A stretch of DNA of 64,000 nucleotides from positions 62,001-126,000 of the forward strand of contig NZ_JAGEMO020000016.1 in the NCBI RefSeq assembly GCF_017921975.2. Direction: 5' to 3'. Origin of the DNA: Hymenobacter terricola (GTDB lineage Bacteria > Bacteroidota > Bacteroidia > Cytophagales > Hymenobacteraceae). Positions 57,511 to 64,000 of the stretch are shown piece after piece (within the stretch, counting starts at the first letter, position 1; every line of letters begins with the position of its first letter). A model generated the notes under the pieces. It ran no database searches. It saw only the letters and a list, made by a program, of their open reading frames with translations, and was not told the DNA's origin. Position numbers and translations under genes: made by a program.

Positions 57511-59232
57511 ATGGCCGAAATCATAAAAATGCCCAAAATGAGCGACACGATGACCGAAGGGACCATCGCGGCCTGGCTCAAAAAAGTGGGTGATAAAGTT
57601 AAATCCGGAGACATCTTGGCCGAAGTCGAAACCGACAAAGCCACCATGGAATTGGAGAATTACGAAGACGGCACCCTCCTTTATATCGGGCCCAAAGAGA
57701 AGGACTCCGTGCCCGTGGACGGCATTCTGGCCATTGTGGGCAAGGAAGGCGAGGATATTTCCGACCTGCTGAACGGCCAGACCGGCGGCGCTGCTCCGGC
57801 CGCCGCTGCCCCCGCGCCGACTCCGGCCGCGGCGCCTGCCCCCGAGGCTCCCAAAGCGGCTCCGGCTCCCGCGCCGGTTGCTGCTGCTCCGGCTGCCCCC
57901 GCCGCGCCCGCCAATGGCAAGAATGCCACGGTGGTACGCATGCCCAAAATGAGCGATACCATGACCGAAGGCACCATTGCCTCCTGGCTCAAGAAAGTTG
58001 GTGATAAAGTTAAATCCGGGGACATCCTGGCCGAAGTCGAAACCGACAAAGCCACGATGGAGCTGGAAAACTACGAGGACGGCACCCTGCTCTACACCGG
58101 CCCCAAAGCCGGCGAAGCCGTGGCGGTAGATGGTATTCTGGCCATTATTGGTGAAGAAGGCGCTGACATTCAGGCCCTGCTCGGTGGCCAAGCCGGCGGT
58201 GCCGCCGCGCCTGCTGCCGAAGCACCCGCGGCTACCGAAGCAGCCGCTCCGGCTGCTGAAGCTCCGGCCCAACCGGCGGCTGCACCCGCTGCTCCGGCCG
58301 GCCGCATTCTGGCCTCGCCGCTGGCCAAGAGCATTGCCAAAGACAAAGGCATCAACCTGGCCCAGGTAGTGGGCAGCGGCGACAATGGCCGCATCGTGCA
58401 GCGCGACGTGGAGAACTTCCAGCCCGGCGCTGCTTCGGTTCCTGCCGCGCAAGCCGCTCCCGTGGCTACCACGGCCCCGGCCGCCGCGCCGACGCCAGCT
58501 GCTCAGCCACAAGCTGCGGTTGCCGCTCCAAGTGCCGCCAGCCCCGCTTCCGATACCTACACCGACACACCCGTGTCGCAGATGCGCAAGGTGATTGCCA
58601 AGCGCCTCTCGGAAAGCCTGTTTACGGCTCCGCATTTCTATCTCACGATGGAAATCAACATGGACAAGGCTATTGAGGCCCGTGTGAAGCTCAACGAGCT
58701 GTCGCCGGTGAAACTGAGCTTTAATGATTTGGTGCTGAAGTCGGCGGCCATCGCCCTGCGCTCGCATCCGGTAGTGAATTCCTCGTGGCTCGGCGACCGT
58801 ATCCGGCAGAACAAGCTCATCAACATCGGCGTGGCCGTGGCCGTGGACGAAGGCCTGCTGGTGCCCGTGATTCGCAACGCCGACCAGAAAGGCCTCGCCC
58901 AAATCGCCACGGAGGTGAAGGAACTGGCCGGCAGGGCCAAGAGCAAGAAGCTGCAGCCCGCCGAGTGGGAGGGCAGCACCTTCACCATTTCGAACCTGGG
59001 CATGTTCGGCATTGATGAGTTTACGGCTATCATCAACCCGCCCGATGCCTGCATCCTGGCGGTGGGCGGCATCAAGCAAACCGCTATTGTGAAAGACGGC
59101 GCACTGGCCATCGGCAACGTCATGAAGGTGACGCTGAGCTGCGACCACCGCGTGGTGGACGGTGCCACCGGTGCCGCCTTCCTCCAGACGCTGAAAAGCC
59201 TGCTGGAAGACCCCATGCGGTTGATGATTTGA
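57511..59232 (+). CDS. pdhC: Dihydrolipoamide acetyltransferase (E2 of pyruvate dehydrogenase) with two lipoyl domains
   Basis: The protein has 573 residues. Lipoyl domain 1 (about 2-78) carries Lys43 in TDKATMEL; lipoyl domain 2 (about 138-215) repeats it. Ala/Pro-rich linkers follow. The E1/E3-binding domain (about 265-305) contains ASPLAKSIAKDKGINLAQVVGSG. The catalytic domain (about 340-573) has the CDHRVVDGATGAAFL active-site His/Asp. It transfers acetyl groups to CoA in pyruvate dehydrogenase. E1 and E3 genes are not in the window. The two lipoyl domains are almost the same at the DNA level. Confidence 0.93.
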   Translation: MAEIIKMPKMSDTMTEGTIAAWLKKVGDKVKSGDILAEVETDKATMELENYEDGTLLYIGPKEKDSVPVDGILAIVGKEGEDISDLLNGQTGGAAPAAAAPAPTPAAAPAPEAPKAAPAPAPVAAAPAAPAAPANGKNATVVRMPKMSDTMTEGTIASWLKKVGDKVKSGDILAEVETDKATMELENYEDGTLLYTGPKAGEAVAVDGILAIIGEEGADIQALLGGQAGGAAAPAAEAPAATEAAAPAAEAPAQPAAAPAAPAGRILASPLAKSIAKDKGINLAQVVGSGDNGRIVQRDVENFQPGAASVPAAQAAPVATTAPAAAPTPAAQPQAAVAAPSAASPASDTYTDTPVSQMRKVIAKRLSESLFTAPHFYLTMEINMDKAIEARVKLNELSPVKLSFNDLVLKSAAIALRSHPVVNSSWLGDRIRQNKLINIGVAVAVDEGLLVPVIRNADQKGLAQIATEVKELAGRAKSKKLQPAEWEGSTFTISNLGMFGIDEFTAIINPPDACILAVGGIKQTAIVKDGALAIGNVMKVTLSCDHRVVDGATGAAFLQTLKSLLEDPMRLMI

Positions 59233-59265
59233 TTGGAAACAGTCGCGCTTACTGCGCGAATTTTT

Positions 59266-59298
59266 AAAAACCAGCCCTAGCCGGCTGGTTTTTTTTTT
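59266..59298 (+). terminator. Intrinsic terminator of the E2 gene
   Basis: CCAGCC, a short loop CTAGCC, GGCTGG, then ten Ts (59289-59298). A run of As precedes the stem, so it is bidirectional in principle. Confidence 0.9.
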
Positions 59299-59375
59299 GG
59301 CCCTTCGGAGTTAGATTGCAAAAATTAAAATACTTGCTTCTCCTCATTTACCTGCACCATTTTTCTGTTTGAGCT

Positions 59376-61973
59376 ATGAAAAGAAGTCTACTCATTGCCC
59401 CTATCTGCCTCGTCAGCAGCATGGCCTGGGGCCAGAGCACCAACCTGACCGGTCAGGTTCAGGATGCCGCCGGGCAGCCCATAATCGGGGCCACGGTGGT
59501 GGAGAAAGGCACCAACAACGGCACCTCGACCGGCCCCGACGGCCGGTTTTCGTTCCGGTCCCGCACCGCGCAGCCGCAGCTCGTCATTAGCTCGCTGGGC
59601 TACACCACGCAGGAGGTAGCCGCGCAGGGCGGCAGCCTGACCGTGAAGCTGGCCGAAAGCAGCACCAGCCTCGACGCCGTGCAGGTGGTGGGCTCGCGCA
59701 GCCAGAACCGCTCCGTGACCGACTCGCCCTCGCCGGTCGACATCATCGACGTGCGGGAGGTGACGGCCAAAACCGGCCAGCTCGACGTGAACCAGCTGCT
59801 GCAATTCGTGGCGCCCTCGTTCAACTCGAACCGCCAGACCGGGGCCGATGGCGCCGACCACGTGGACCCCGCCAGCCTGCGCGGCCTGGGCCCCGACCAA
59901 ACCCTGGTGCTCGTGAATGGCAAGCGCTGGCACCAGTCGGCCCTCGTGAACCTGTTCGGCAGCCGGGGCCGGGGCAACACCGGCACCGATTTGAACACGA
60001 TTCCGGCCGCCAGCATCGAGCGGATTGAGATTCTGCGCGACGGGGCTTCGGCCCAGTACGGCTCCGATGCCATTGCGGGCGTCATCAACATCGTGCTCAA
60101 AACCAGCGTGAATGAGCTGACCGCGAACGTGAACTACGGCGCATACGACGCCAAGTACCGCTTCGACGACAAGAAATTCGACGGCGGCAACTTCAACGCC
60201 AACCTCAACTATGGGGTGGGTGTGGGCAAGGGCGGCTTCGTGAATGCCACCGTCGACTTCAACCAGCGCCAGCACACCCAGCGCGCCAACGTGCCCAATA
60301 CAGACGGCATTCAGCGGCGCGAATACGGCGACCCGAAGGCCAGCAATACCTCGGCGTACCTCAACAGCAAGCTGCCCATTAATGAGAATATCTACGCCTA
60401 TGTGTTTGGCGGCGTGAACTTCCGCAAGGGCGACGCCTACGCCTACACGCGCTTTCCGACGGTGACGGACACCTTGGGCAACCCCGTTCCCAACCCGCGC
60501 AGCAACCCCACCCTTTACCCCAACGGCTTCGACCCCATCATCACCAGCGACCTGACTGATGCGCACGGCGCGGTGGGCGTGCGCGGCACCTTCGGCGGGT
60601 TCGATGTGGACTTGAGCGAGGGCTTCGGCTCGAACCGCTTTCACTACGGCGTGACCAATACGCTGAACGCCACGCTGGGTGCGGCCTCGCCTACCACGTT
60701 TGATGCGGGCGGCTTCCAGCTTCAGCAAAACGTGGTGAACCTCAACCTGAGCCGCAACTACAAAACCGTGCTGCAAGGCCTGAACGTGGCCATCGGCAGC
60801 GAATACCGCCGCGAATGGTACATGCTGTTTGCCGGTGAGGAGGGCTCCTGGCGCAAGTACCCCGGCCCGCTGAACGACCGTGCGGCCGGCTCGCAGGGCT
60901 TCCCCGGCTTCCAGCCGCGCAACGAGGTGAAGGCCAGCCGCGACAACATCGGCGTGTATGCCGATGCCGAATTGGATGTGACCAAAGCATTTTTGCTGGC
61001 CGCCGCGGTGCGGTTTGAGAACTATTCTGACTTCGGCAGCAGCTTTACCTACAAGGGGGCGGCGCGGCTGAAGCTGAGCGAGACGTTCTCGCTGCGCGGC
61101 ACCTACAGCACCGGTTTCCGGGCCCCGTCGCTGGCGCAGGTGAACTTCAATACCGTATTTACCAACGTGGTGGGCGGGGTGCCGGTGGATATTTTGCTGG
61201 ACCGCAACAACGGGCCGGTGTCGCAGGCGGTGGGCATTCCGGCGCTCACGCAGGAACGGTCGCAGTCGGCCAGCGTGGGCTTCACGGGCCGCGCCGGCTC
61301 GGTGCTCAGCTTCACCGTCGATGGCTACTACATCCACATCAAGGACCGGATTGTGCTCACGGGCACCTTTGGGCAGGACGACGACCAAATCGGGACCATT
61401 CTGCAAAACCTGAACGTGGGCCAGGCCCAGTTCTTCGCCAACGCCGTTTCGACCGATACCTGGGGCCTCGATGTGGTGCTGGCCAACACGCTCACCGTGG
61501 GCGAAGGCCGCCTCACCACCACGCTGGCCGGCAACCTCAACCGCCTGCTCATCGTGGGCAATGCCAAGACGACGCCCCGGCTCACGGGCAAGGAGGAAAT
61601 TTTCTTCGGCGTGCGCGAGCAGGCGTTTGTGAAAGCCTCGGCCCCGCCCTACAAAGTCAACCTGACGTTTGACTACAGCCTGGGCCGCTTTGGGGCGCTG
61701 GTGCGGCTGGTGCAGTTCGGCCACGTCTTGCTGTATGACTACAACGGCGACCCCAACAAGTACCGCGACCGCCTGACCACCGACGTGGCCCTGTCCTACG
61801 CCCTCACCAACCAGCTGCGCCTGTCGGTGGGCTCGTCCAACATCTTCAACGTGTACCCCAACTTCTTCAACCCGCAGGCCACCGAAAACGGCGGCGCCTG
61901 GGATGCCGTGCAAATGGGCAGCAACGGCCGGTTTTACTTCGCCAAGCTGCAGTTTCGGGTGAGCAAGAAGTAG
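59376..61973 (+). CDS. TonB-dependent receptor (SusC-like/iron-type) with carboxypeptidase-like N-domain
   Basis: The protein has 865 residues with a signal peptide (about 1-20). A CarboxypepD_reg-like domain (about 25-100, GQVQDAAGQPIIGATVVEKGT) precedes a plug (about 115-225) with IERIEILRDGASAQYGSDAIAGVINIVLK, the classic plug signature (in parts). The barrel follows and ends in an aromatic-rich strand (FYFAKLQFRVSKK). Compared with the receptor at 30912 it has a longer, more iron-siderophore-like plug. No SusD is next to it. The substrate is unknown. Confidence 0.92.
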   Translation: MKRSLLIAPICLVSSMAWGQSTNLTGQVQDAAGQPIIGATVVEKGTNNGTSTGPDGRFSFRSRTAQPQLVISSLGYTTQEVAAQGGSLTVKLAESSTSLDAVQVVGSRSQNRSVTDSPSPVDIIDVREVTAKTGQLDVNQLLQFVAPSFNSNRQTGADGADHVDPASLRGLGPDQTLVLVNGKRWHQSALVNLFGSRGRGNTGTDLNTIPAASIERIEILRDGASAQYGSDAIAGVINIVLKTSVNELTANVNYGAYDAKYRFDDKKFDGGNFNANLNYGVGVGKGGFVNATVDFNQRQHTQRANVPNTDGIQRREYGDPKASNTSAYLNSKLPINENIYAYVFGGVNFRKGDAYAYTRFPTVTDTLGNPVPNPRSNPTLYPNGFDPIITSDLTDAHGAVGVRGTFGGFDVDLSEGFGSNRFHYGVTNTLNATLGAASPTTFDAGGFQLQQNVVNLNLSRNYKTVLQGLNVAIGSEYRREWYMLFAGEEGSWRKYPGPLNDRAAGSQGFPGFQPRNEVKASRDNIGVYADAELDVTKAFLLAAAVRFENYSDFGSSFTYKGAARLKLSETFSLRGTYSTGFRAPSLAQVNFNTVFTNVVGGVPVDILLDRNNGPVSQAVGIPALTQERSQSASVGFTGRAGSVLSFTVDGYYIHIKDRIVLTGTFGQDDDQIGTILQNLNVGQAQFFANAVSTDTWGLDVVLANTLTVGEGRLTTTLAGNLNRLLIVGNAKTTPRLTGKEEIFFGVREQAFVKASAPPYKVNLTFDYSLGRFGALVRLVQFGHVLLYDYNGDPNKYRDRLTTDVALSYALTNQLRLSVGSSNIFNVYPNFFNPQATENGGAWDAVQMGSNGRFYFAKLQFRVSKK

Positions 61974-61987
61974 GTAGAACCAAGCAG

Positions 61988-62098
61988 AAAGAACGTCATG
62001 CTGAGCTTGTCGAAGCATCTCTACCGCAGCAGTAATCCAATCATCAGGATTTACTCGCGCGGTAGAGATGCTTCGACAAGCTCAGCATGACGTTCTTT
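61988..62098. repeat. Long hairpin repeat, family 1 (copy 5), near-perfect 40-bp arms
   Basis: The arms 61988-62027 and 62059-62098 pair without mismatch over about 39 bases. The loop itself holds ATCCAATCATCAGGAT. It lies between the TonB receptor gene and hslV. Confidence 0.85.
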
Positions 62099-62141
62099 TT
62101 CATTTAATGCCCGCCACCATCCCCGCTGGGAATAGCCGTTG

Positions 62142-62149
62142 TATTTTTG
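62142..62149 (+). promoter_or_regulatory. -7 element directly before hslV
   Basis: TATTTTTG ends seven bases before ATG 62157, so the transcript should be almost leaderless. Confidence 0.5.
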
Positions 62150-62156
62150 CGGCCTT

Positions 62157-62699
62157 ATGCAAGCAAAAATCCGTTCTACTACCGTTCTCGGCGTTCGCCA
62201 CAACGGTGAGATTGCCGTTGGGGCCGATGGCCAGGCCACCATGGACAAGCACGTTGCCAAAAGCAACGTTCGCAAAATCCGCAAGCTGCAGGATGGCAAA
62301 GTCGTGACCGGGTTCGCCGGCTCCACGGCCGATGCTTTTATGCTGCTCGATAAGTTCGATGAGAAGCTAACCAGCTACGGCGGCAACCTCAAGCGCGCCG
62401 CCATCGAGCTGGCCAAGGACTGGCGCAAAGACCAGTACCTGCGCAAGCTGGAAGCCATGATGGTGGTGGCCGATAAGGACGAGCTACTCATCCTGAGCGG
62501 CACCGGCGACGTACTGGAGCCCGATTCCGACGTGGCTGCCATTGGCTCCGGCGCGATGTATGCCCAGGCCGCCGCTTTGGCTTTGAAGAAGCACGCGCCC
62601 CACCTCACCGCCCGCCAGATGGTGGAAGAAGGCCTGCACATCGCGGCCGATATCTGCATTTACACCAATCATAATTTGATGATTGAGTCGCCGACGTAG
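62157..62699 (+). CDS. hslV: ATP-dependent protease proteolytic subunit HslV
   Basis: The protein has 180 residues. The seven-residue propeptide (MQAKIRS) is followed by the catalytic Thr8 in TTVLGVRHNGEIAVGADGQAT (in parts). The later GFAGSTADAFML and AIGSGAMYAQAAALAL are typical. HslV forms the double-ring protease with the ATPase HslU. hslU is not in the window; the next gene is a deoxyhypusine-synthase-like gene. hslV and that gene are separated by a long hairpin repeat. Confidence 0.97.
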   Translation: MQAKIRSTTVLGVRHNGEIAVGADGQATMDKHVAKSNVRKIRKLQDGKVVTGFAGSTADAFMLLDKFDEKLTSYGGNLKRAAIELAKDWRKDQYLRKLEAMMVVADKDELLILSGTGDVLEPDSDVAAIGSGAMYAQAAALALKKHAPHLTARQMVEEGLHIAADICIYTNHNLMIESPT

Positions 62700-62718
62700 G
62701 CCGGCATTGAATAAAACC

Positions 62719-62827
62719 AGCACGTCATGCCGAGCGTAGCCGAGGCATCTCTACCGTGTAACTAAATCCTGATAATTGGATTACTCCTGCGGTAGAGATG
62801 CTTCGGCTACGCTCAGCATGACGTGCT
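62719..62827. repeat. Long hairpin repeat, family 1 (copy 6)
   Basis: AGCACGTCATGCCGAGCG at 62719 is inverted at its right end (62810-62827). Arms of about 38 bases carry GCATCTCTACC and its inverse. It lies between hslV and the deoxyhypusine-synthase-like gene. Confidence 0.8.
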
Positions 62828-62870
62828 GTTTGTCTTACTTACTAAACAAAAACAACCCAATTCCCCCGAA

Positions 62871-63842
62871 ATGCAAGTTTCCAATTTCCTCCGCCACCAT
62901 TACCGTCACTTCAATGCCGCTGCCCTCATCGACGCGGCCGATGGCTACAACAAGCACCTCGCCGATGGCGGCAAAATGATGATTACCCTGGCCGGGGCCA
63001 TGAGCACCGCCGAGCTGGGCATCCAGCTGGCCGAGCTCATTCGGCAGGACAAGGTGCAAATCATCAGCTGCACCGGGGCCAACCTGGAGGAGGACATCTT
63101 CAACCTGGTGGCCCATGACTTTTATGAGCGCGTGCCCAACTACCGCGACCTCACGCCCGCCGACGAGCAGGCCCTGCTGGAGCGCCACATGAACCGCGTG
63201 ACCGATACCTGCATCCCCGAGGAAGAGGCCATGCGCCGCCTCGAGCACGTCGTGCTCAAGTTCTGGGAGAAGGCCGATGCCGAGGGCAAGTCGTATTTCC
63301 CCCACGAGTTTTTCTACCAGATTCTGCTCTCGGGCGAGCTGGAGCAGTACTACCAGATTGACCCCAAAGACTCCTGGATGCTGGCGGCGGCCGAGAAAAA
63401 CCTGCCCATCATCTGCCCTGGCTGGGAAGACAGCACGCTCGGCAACATCTTCGCGGGCCACGTTATTTCGGGCGATGTGAAGAACGTGCACACCATGCGC
63501 ACGGGCATCCAGTACATGATTTACCTAGCCGACTGGTACACCCAGCAGGCCACCGACGAGAGCAAAGTGGGCTTCTTCCAGATTGGTGGTGGCATTGCCG
63601 GCGACTTCCCCATCTGCGTGGTGCCCATGCTGCACCAGGACCTGGGCCGCACCAGCGTGCCGCTGTGGGGCTACTTCTGCCAGATTTCGGACTCCACCAC
63701 CAGCTACGGCAGCTACTCCGGCGCCGTGCCGAACGAGAAAATCACCTGGGGCAAGCTGGGCGAGAAAACCCCGAAATTCATCATCGAAAGCGACGCGACC
63801 ATTGTCGCGCCGCTGGTGTTTGCCATCGTGCTGGGGCAGTAG
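62871..63842 (+). CDS. Deoxyhypusine-synthase-like protein
   Basis: The protein has 323 residues from ATG 62871. The C-terminal part EKITWGKLGEKTPKFIIESDATIVAP (in parts) aligns with the NAD- and spermidine-binding end of deoxyhypusine synthase, and Lys295 sits where the catalytic Lys of the human enzyme sits (WGK). Other family stretches are ISCTGANLEEDIFNLVAHD and GGGIAGDFPICVVPM. True deoxyhypusine synthases modify eIF5A, which bacteria lack, so the substrate here is unknown; polyamine-related chemistry such as homospermidine formation is possible. It is a single gene with hairpins on both sides. Confidence 0.9.
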   Translation: MQVSNFLRHHYRHFNAAALIDAADGYNKHLADGGKMMITLAGAMSTAELGIQLAELIRQDKVQIISCTGANLEEDIFNLVAHDFYERVPNYRDLTPADEQALLERHMNRVTDTCIPEEEAMRRLEHVVLKFWEKADAEGKSYFPHEFFYQILLSGELEQYYQIDPKDSWMLAAAEKNLPIICPGWEDSTLGNIFAGHVISGDVKNVHTMRTGIQYMIYLADWYTQQATDESKVGFFQIGGGIAGDFPICVVPMLHQDLGRTSVPLWGYFCQISDSTTSYGSYSGAVPNEKITWGKLGEKTPKFIIESDATIVAPLVFAIVLGQ

Positions 63843-63948
63843 TTAAGTAGTCGGGCAGAAGTAAGCGTCTATTTGGCGCATACTCTGGTCAGACCGCCTG
63901 GGGCGGTCAGACCAGAGTATGCGCTTACTTCTGCCCGACTACTTAACT
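63841..63948. repeat. Compound palindrome after the DHS-like gene
   Basis: Outer arms 63841-63867 and 63922-63948 pair perfectly over 27 bases. Inside, 63878-63898 pairs with 63902-63922 over 21 bases with a three-base loop. The inner core GGTCAGACCGCC also occurs in the repeat at 6085-6184. The left arm overlaps the stop codon of the DHS-like gene by two bases. Confidence 0.85.
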
Positions 63949-63958
63949 GCGCTGAAAA

Positions 63959-64000
63959 AGCCAAAGAGCCTGCCGCTTCATCAGCGGCAGGCTCTTTGGC
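63959..64000. terminator. Perfect hairpin at the right edge
   Basis: GCCAAAGAGCCTGCCGCT pairs with AGCGGCAGGCTCTTTGGC across a short TCATC loop. A run of As precedes the stem. Any T-run lies beyond the window, so termination for the next region is likely but unproven. Confidence 0.7.

Noticed and set aside
59388..62018. 876-codon open frame antisense to the TonB receptor
   Set aside because: His/Gly/Ala-rich nonsense composition, typical of the complementary strand of a GC-rich gene.
61974..62056. Short ORFs reading MLRQAQHDV or HAELVEAS at repeat edges
   Set aside because: They are the family-1 hairpin read in frame, seen at several copies, not genes.
1..64000. tRNA or rRNA genes
   Set aside because: No sequence with cloverleaf-type arms or conserved rRNA segments was noticed. 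A covariance-model search (tRNAscan/Infernal) would settle this.

Overview
This window reads as the chromosome of a GC-rich Bacteroidota bacterium of the Hymenobacter type. That placement is an inference. It rests on the visibly GC-rich coding sequence, repeated matches to the Bacteroidota -7 element (TANNTTTG) just upstream of genes, TonB receptors with carboxypeptidase-like N-domains, LytS/LytTR signalling pairs, menaquinone genes and many dispersed palindromic repeats between genes. No rRNA, tRNA, CRISPR array, transposase or phage gene was seen.

Layout. 1-6050: end of an unknown gene, a secreted hydrolase, a zinc-ribbon membrane protein, a GT39 glycosyltransferase, a BLUF blue-light receptor with a structured leader, a 2H phosphoesterase and hutI. 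6242-9611 (minus): an operon of ECF sigma factor, a large protein with an anti-sigma-like N-terminus and a beta-barrel C-terminus, and a lipoprotein. 9728-10070: a non-coding array of 21-bp units and perfect palindromes. 10160-20106: PhzF-like protein, TPR protein, ruvC, flippase-like LPG-synthase membrane protein, GT2, cytochrome c, NAGPA-type glycosidase, ABC permease and SpoIIE-type phosphatase. 20051-27991: a surface-polysaccharide region (O-antigen ligase, Wzz-like chain-length protein, Wzx-like flippase, GT1, polysaccharide deacetylase, GT2). 28070-30578: TatD nuclease, then a CZB-like protein and a PAS-only protein. 30912-45964: a signalling and envelope region with a TonB receptor, a TPR protein, two LytS/LytTR pairs and two TlpA-like thioredoxins, several small membrane proteins, and a decayed porin/SDR junction. 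46159-48763: a lipoprotein trypsin-like protease and a DUF481-like outer-membrane protein. 48860-56592 (minus): menaquinone genes menF, a thioesterase, menD, menB and menE, interrupted by a low-GC gene and accessory genes. 56732-63842: histidine phosphatase, pyruvate dehydrogenase E2, a TonB receptor, hslV and a deoxyhypusine-synthase-like protein.

The most notable signals are: (1) a near-identical 71-bp promoter/operator layout in front of the TonB receptor at 30912 and the TPR gene at 35086, close to two LytTR regulators; (2) the sigma factor next to a predicted trans-envelope anti-sigma/beta-barrel protein; (3) a 70-bp perfect palindrome inside a 21-bp-periodic array; (4) palindromic repeats inserted in frame inside two genes, a GT2 and a LytTR regulator; (5) six copies of one long hairpin repeat between genes. 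All functions are assigned by reading translated sequence; no database search was run.
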